DNA from: Ralstonia pickettii
Lineage (GTDB): Bacteria > Pseudomonadota > Gammaproteobacteria > Burkholderiales > Burkholderiaceae
Direction of reading: 5' to 3'
DNA: 64,000 nt
Assembly (NCBI RefSeq): GCF_000607165.1
Contig: NZ_JFZG01000006.1
Coordinates: 682,001-746,000 of the forward strand
In this document: positions 61,098 to 64,000 of the stretch, piece after piece
Position numbering within the stretch: position 1 is the stretch's first letter
How the letters are laid out: each line of letters starts with the position of its first letter
The notes under the pieces: model-generated
Seen by the model: only the letters and a program-made list of their open reading frames with translations
What the model was told of the DNA's origin: nothing
The model's database searches: none
Position numbers and translations under genes: made by a program

Positions 61098-62309
61098 TCA
61101 AGCCACAGCGGTCTGGCTCTGCGCGCGTTGCTCCAGGATTTCGACGGCCGGCAGCGTCTTGCCTTCCAGGAATTCGAGGAACGCACCGCCGCCGGTGGAG
61201 ATATAGCCCACCTTGTCGGCGATGTTGTACTTGGCGATGGCAGCCAGCGTGTCGCCGCCGCCCGCAATCGAGAAACCCGACGAGGCAGCAATCGCCTCGG
61301 CCAGCACCTTGGTGCCATTGCCGAACTGGTCGAACTCGAACACGCCGACCGGGCCGTTCCAGACGATGGTGCCGGCTGTCTTCAGTTGCTCGGCCAGTTG
61401 GGCAGCCGTCTTGGGGCCGATGTCGAGGATCATGTCGTCGTCCGCCACATCCGCCACATCCTTGACGGTCGCGGCCGCGGTGGCGTTGAATTCCTTGGCG
61501 CACACCACGTCGACCGGGATGGGCACCGATGCGCCACGTGCTGCCAGCATCTCAATGATGGCCTTTGCATCGCCCACCAAGTCGGCTTCCGCCAGCGATT
61601 TGCCGATCTTCAGGCCGGCAGCCAGCATGAACGTGTTGGCAATGCCGCCCCCCACGATCAGGTTGTCCACCTTGTCAGCCAGCGACTTCAGGATAGTCAG
61701 CTTGGTCGAAACCTTCGAGCCGGCCACGATGGCGACCAGCGGGCGTGCCGGCTGACCCAGCGCCTTGCCCAGCGCATCCAGTTCGGCGGCCAGCAGCGGA
61801 CCGGCGCAGGCGACGGGCGCAAACTTGGCGATACCGTGGGTGGTGGCTTCCGCGCGGTGGGCAGTGCCGAAGGCGTCGTTGACGTAGACATCGCACAGCT
61901 TGGCCATCTTCTGGGCCAGTTCGTCGCTGTTCTTCTTCTCGCCCTTGTTCACGCGGCAGTTTTCCAGCAGCACGACCTGGCCGGGCGCGACATCCACGCC
62001 GTCGACCCAGTTCTGGACGAGTTTCACGTCACGGCCTAGCAGCTCGGACAGGCGCTTGGCAACCGGCGCGAGCGAATCTTCCGGCTTGAATTCGCCCTCG
62101 GTCGGGCGGCCCAGATGCGAAGTGACCATGACGGCCGCACCCGCGTCCAGCGCGGCTTTGACGGCCGGCACGGATGCGCGGATGCGCGTGTCTTCGGTGA
62201 TGTTGCCGGCATCGTCTTGCGGCACGTTGAGGTCGGCGCGGATGAACACGCGCTTACCGGCAAGCTTTCCTTCGGAGATGAGATCGGACAGACGCAGGAC
62301 GTGGGGCAT
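61098..62309 (-). CDS. pgk: phosphoglycerate kinase
   Basis: Transfers phosphate between 1,3-bisphosphoglycerate and ADP. It has 403 residues. The N-domain has [35 protein letters not shown] and [12 protein letters not shown]. The C-domain has [27 protein letters not shown] and the nucleotide loop [16 protein letters not shown] 62309 is the family start. It is the first gene of the pgk-pyk-fba run, with 119 bases between it and rarD that may hold its promoter. Confidence 0.97.
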   Translation of the reverse strand: MPHVLRLSDLISEGKLAGKRVFIRADLNVPQDDAGNITEDTRIRASVPAVKAALDAGAAVMVTSHLGRPTEGEFKPEDSLAPVAKRLSELLGRDVKLVQNWVDGVDVAPGQVVLLENCRVNKGEKKNSDELAQKMAKLCDVYVNDAFGTAHRAEATTHGIAKFAPVACAGPLLAAELDALGKALGQPARPLVAIVAGSKVSTKLTILKSLADKVDNLIVGGGIANTFMLAAGLKIGKSLAEADLVGDAKAIIEMLAARGASVPIPVDVVCAKEFNATAAATVKDVADVADDDMILDIGPKTAAQLAEQLKTAGTIVWNGPVGVFEFDQFGNGTKVLAEAIAASSGFSIAGGGDTLAAIAKYNIADKVGYISTGGGAFLEFLEGKTLPAVEILEQRAQSQTAVA

Positions 62310-62428
62310 GGCAGCTACGGAAGAAATCGCGGAAAACGACAATTTTACCCGATGCGCCTGGTCAAAACGTGCGTTTCTCGGCCGAACCTTCCCGGCTCGA
62401 CCGTCTTGCCGAGGCCGATTGGCGGGGA

Positions 62429-63331
62429 CTATGCCGGCACCGGCGTGCGACGGCGCAGCCGCATCCAGCCTTCGGCCGAATACACGGCAAGACCTGCCCA
62501 GATGAGCACATAGCCCGCCACCTTGGGGCCCGCAAACGGCTCGTTGTAGAGCCAAACGCCCAGCAGCAACTGCAGCGTCGGGCTCACGTATTGCAGCAAA
62601 CCCAACAGCGACAGCGGAATACGCCGCGCGCCGGCGCCAAACAGCAGCAGAGGCAGCGCCGTCAGCGGGCCGGCCAGTGCCAGCAGTAACTGCGTGCCCG
62701 GCGATGCGGCCAGGAAGGCATTCTGATGCTGCGAAGCCAGCCAGCCGAGATAGGCCAGCGCCAGCGGAAACAGCAGTAGCGTCTCCAGCGTCAGCCCTTC
62801 CAGCGCGCCCAGCGGCGAAGTCTTGCGCAGCAAGCCGTAGAACCCAAACGAAAATGCCAGCGCCAGAGCAATCCAAGGCAGCGTGCCGGCCTGCCAGGTC
62901 AGCCACGCCACGCCTGCCGCCGCCAGGGCTACCGACACCCACTGCACTGGCCGCAGCCGTTCACCGAGCACCAGCAGCGCCAGCATTACCACCACCAGCG
63001 GGTTGATGAAGTAGCCCAAGCTGGCGTCGATCACGTGGTCGTGGTTGACGGCCCAGATGTAGGTCAACCAGTTGGCGGCCAACAGGCTGGTGCTGGCCGC
63101 GTAGCGTGCCACGACACGCGGCTGCGTGCGCAGCGCCCAAAGCCAAGCCCAGTGCCGTTTCACGAGCAGAATCACCACCATCACCGCCAACGACCAGATC
63201 ACGCGGTGCGAAAGAATCTCCACCGGCGACACCGCCTTGAGCAGCTTGAAGTACAGCGGAAACAGGCCCCACATCGTGTAGGCCAGAAACGCGAAGATCG
63301 CGCCGTTGCGATTGGAGCCCGGCATGTTCAT
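62429..63331 (-). CDS. rarD: RarD-type EamA-family permease
   Basis: A 300-residue inner-membrane protein with about ten helices in two EamA repeats. It starts [31 protein letters not shown] and has the RarD signature [38 protein letters not shown] and the second-half [16 protein letters not shown]. The substrate is unknown; the name comes from chloramphenicol-sensitive mutants. Its ATG overlaps the azlD stop (ATGA), so the three genes azlC-azlD-rarD form one unit. Confidence 0.92.
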   Translation of the reverse strand: MNMPGSNRNGAIFAFLAYTMWGLFPLYFKLLKAVSPVEILSHRVIWSLAVMVVILLVKRHWAWLWALRTQPRVVARYAASTSLLAANWLTYIWAVNHDHVIDASLGYFINPLVVVMLALLVLGERLRPVQWVSVALAAAGVAWLTWQAGTLPWIALALAFSFGFYGLLRKTSPLGALEGLTLETLLLFPLALAYLGWLASQHQNAFLAASPGTQLLLALAGPLTALPLLLFGAGARRIPLSLLGLLQYVSPTLQLLLGVWLYNEPFAGPKVAGYVLIWAGLAVYSAEGWMRLRRRTPVPA

Positions 63332-63651
63332 CCCCAGAGACGCAGCACGGTAAAGACGCCCATGCCGACGAAGATCATGCCGAGCATGCGCCGCGTTGCC
63401 ACATAGAAAGCGGTGGCTGCAACGCCGGCCATCAGGCGCGGGTTGGTCCAGCTCGCGTCGAAGTGCCCCTGATTCCAGAGCAGGTCGGGCAAGACGATGG
63501 CGACGAGCGCGGCAGCGGGCGCAAAGCGCAGCGCGTGCTGCACGCGGGTGGGCAGGGTCATGCGGTTGCCCACGATCAGGAACAGCGAACGCGTGACGAT
63601 CGTCACCACGGTCATCCCGGCAATCACCAGCCAGATTTCGAGTGCGCTCAT
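63328..63651 (-). CDS. azlD: AzlD-family branched-chain amino acid exporter subunit
   Basis: A 107-residue membrane protein with four helices (near 5-20, 38-58, 68-85 and 90-105), the small partner of AzlC in the LIV-E exporter of branched-chain amino acids. It starts MSALEIWLVIAGMTVVTIVTR and contains the LRFAPAAALVAIVLPDLLW motif of the family. It overlaps azlC upstream and rarD downstream by four bases each. Confidence 0.92.
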   Translation of the reverse strand: MSALEIWLVIAGMTVVTIVTRSLFLIVGNRMTLPTRVQHALRFAPAAALVAIVLPDLLWNQGHFDASWTNPRLMAGVAATAFYVATRRMLGMIFVGMGVFTVLRLWG

Positions 63652-64000
63652 GCGTCGTCCTCTTCGGCTGCAACACGCGCGGCGCGGCGGCGTTGCCACT
63701 GCAGGCGCGCGGCGGCTTCGTCCGCAGCCAGGCCGGCAGCCATCGCGCCGGTCACTGCAATCACCAGACTCAATCGATACGGCAGCCTGAAGGCAACCAG
63801 AGCCAGCACCGCCGCCACAGCCACCGCCATGAGGGTGGCACGGCTACGAATGGTCGACACCATGACAGGAATCAGCGCGAGCGTCCCGGCCAACGCCAGG
63901 CCCCACGCGTCAGGAAACAGGCTCGCCGCGACGATGCCCACGATGGACGACACCTGCCAGCCAACGAAGCTCAGCAGGACCATGCCCCAGTAATAGCCCT
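63648..64000 (-). CDS. azlC: AzlC-family branched-chain amino acid exporter subunit (C-terminal part, cut by window edge)
   Basis: The last 117 codons or so of the large subunit of the AzlCD exporter; the N-terminal part lies beyond the right edge. The visible piece begins GYYWGMVLLSFVGWQVSSIVG and has helices up to LVIAVTGAMAAGLAADEAAARL. It ends in a basic, then acidic tail (RRAARVAAEEDDA). Its stop overlaps the azlD start as ATGA, which supports the assignment. Confidence 0.88.
   Translation of the reverse strand, partial: GYYWGMVLLSFVGWQVSSIVGIVAASLFPDAWGLALAGTLALIPVMVSTIRSRATLMAVAVAAVLALVAFRLPYRLSLVIAVTGAMAAGLAADEAAARLQWQRRRAARVAAEEDDA

Noticed and set aside
58325-61465. Very long open frame on the plus strand opposite pyk, fba and purC
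   Set aside because: It is antisense to three unmistakable metabolic genes and results from strong third-position G/C bias; the translation has no family features.
1-64000. tRNA, rRNA, riboswitch or prophage content
   Set aside because: No cloverleaf with a T-loop, rRNA segment, known riboswitch core, integrase or phage structural gene was recognised on reading; a covariance-model scan would be needed to exclude small RNAs.

Overview
The window is GC-rich, densely coded DNA from a betaproteobacterial chromosome. Gene content points to order Burkholderiales, most likely Ralstonia or a close relative. The evidence is the run pgk-pyk-fba-purC-purE-purK-sua5, a 528-residue Pseudomonas-type isocitrate lyase, a split Pqi system, a Ku/LigD pair and many c-di-GMP and chemotaxis proteins. 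The genus is my recognition, not the result of a search. No rRNA, tRNA, CRISPR array, transposase or phage gene was seen. The left edge cuts a dicarboxylate transporter and the right edge cuts azlC.

Layout. 1-6.6 kb: dctA (partial), a LysR regulator, aceA, a saccharopine-dehydrogenase-like oxidoreductase, an AI-2E-family permease and a small monooxygenase-fold protein. 6.9-14.3 kb: a membrane diguanylate cyclase, an AraC regulator, a GST, a dCache chemoreceptor and the formaldehyde-detoxifying pair frmA-fghA. 14.3-19 kb: a glycine-rich secreted protein, then the four-gene Pqi system (two half-size PqiA proteins, the MCE protein PqiB and the lipoprotein PqiC), each gene overlapping the next by four bases. 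19-23 kb: a MocR regulator divergent from a small DUF2917-like gene, a set of very hydrophilic small proteins and a periplasmic protein. 23-28.5 kb: a TonB-dependent receptor with a DUF2946-like partner, an unrecognised 328-residue protein, a tiny proline-rich protein and an HD-GYP phosphodiesterase.

29.2-36.8 kb is the most interesting accessory block. A divergent cluster encodes a flavin monooxygenase, a periplasmic binding protein and a MarR regulator on one side. The other side encodes a GntR/FCD regulator, a DUF2848 protein, an amidase and an MFS importer. I infer a catabolic route for an unidentified, probably nitrogen-containing, aromatic or heterocyclic acid.

36.8-46.2 kb: a hairpin-rich non-coding repeat, a soluble chemoreceptor with its sensor region at the C-terminus, a PAS-GAF-PAS-GGDEF-EAL protein, an orphan PhnM/DUF1045 pair, a secreted KFDPY-repeat protein whose terminator covers the start of the next gene, and an MFS transporter. 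46.3-53.3 kb: the NHEJ genes ku and ligD, dacB-mobB and a TPR protein. 53.4-64 kb, all on the minus strand: azlC-azlD-rarD, pgk, pyk, fba, purC-purE-purK-sua5 and a GDSL lipoprotein esterase, joining lower glycolysis to purine synthesis and tRNA modification.
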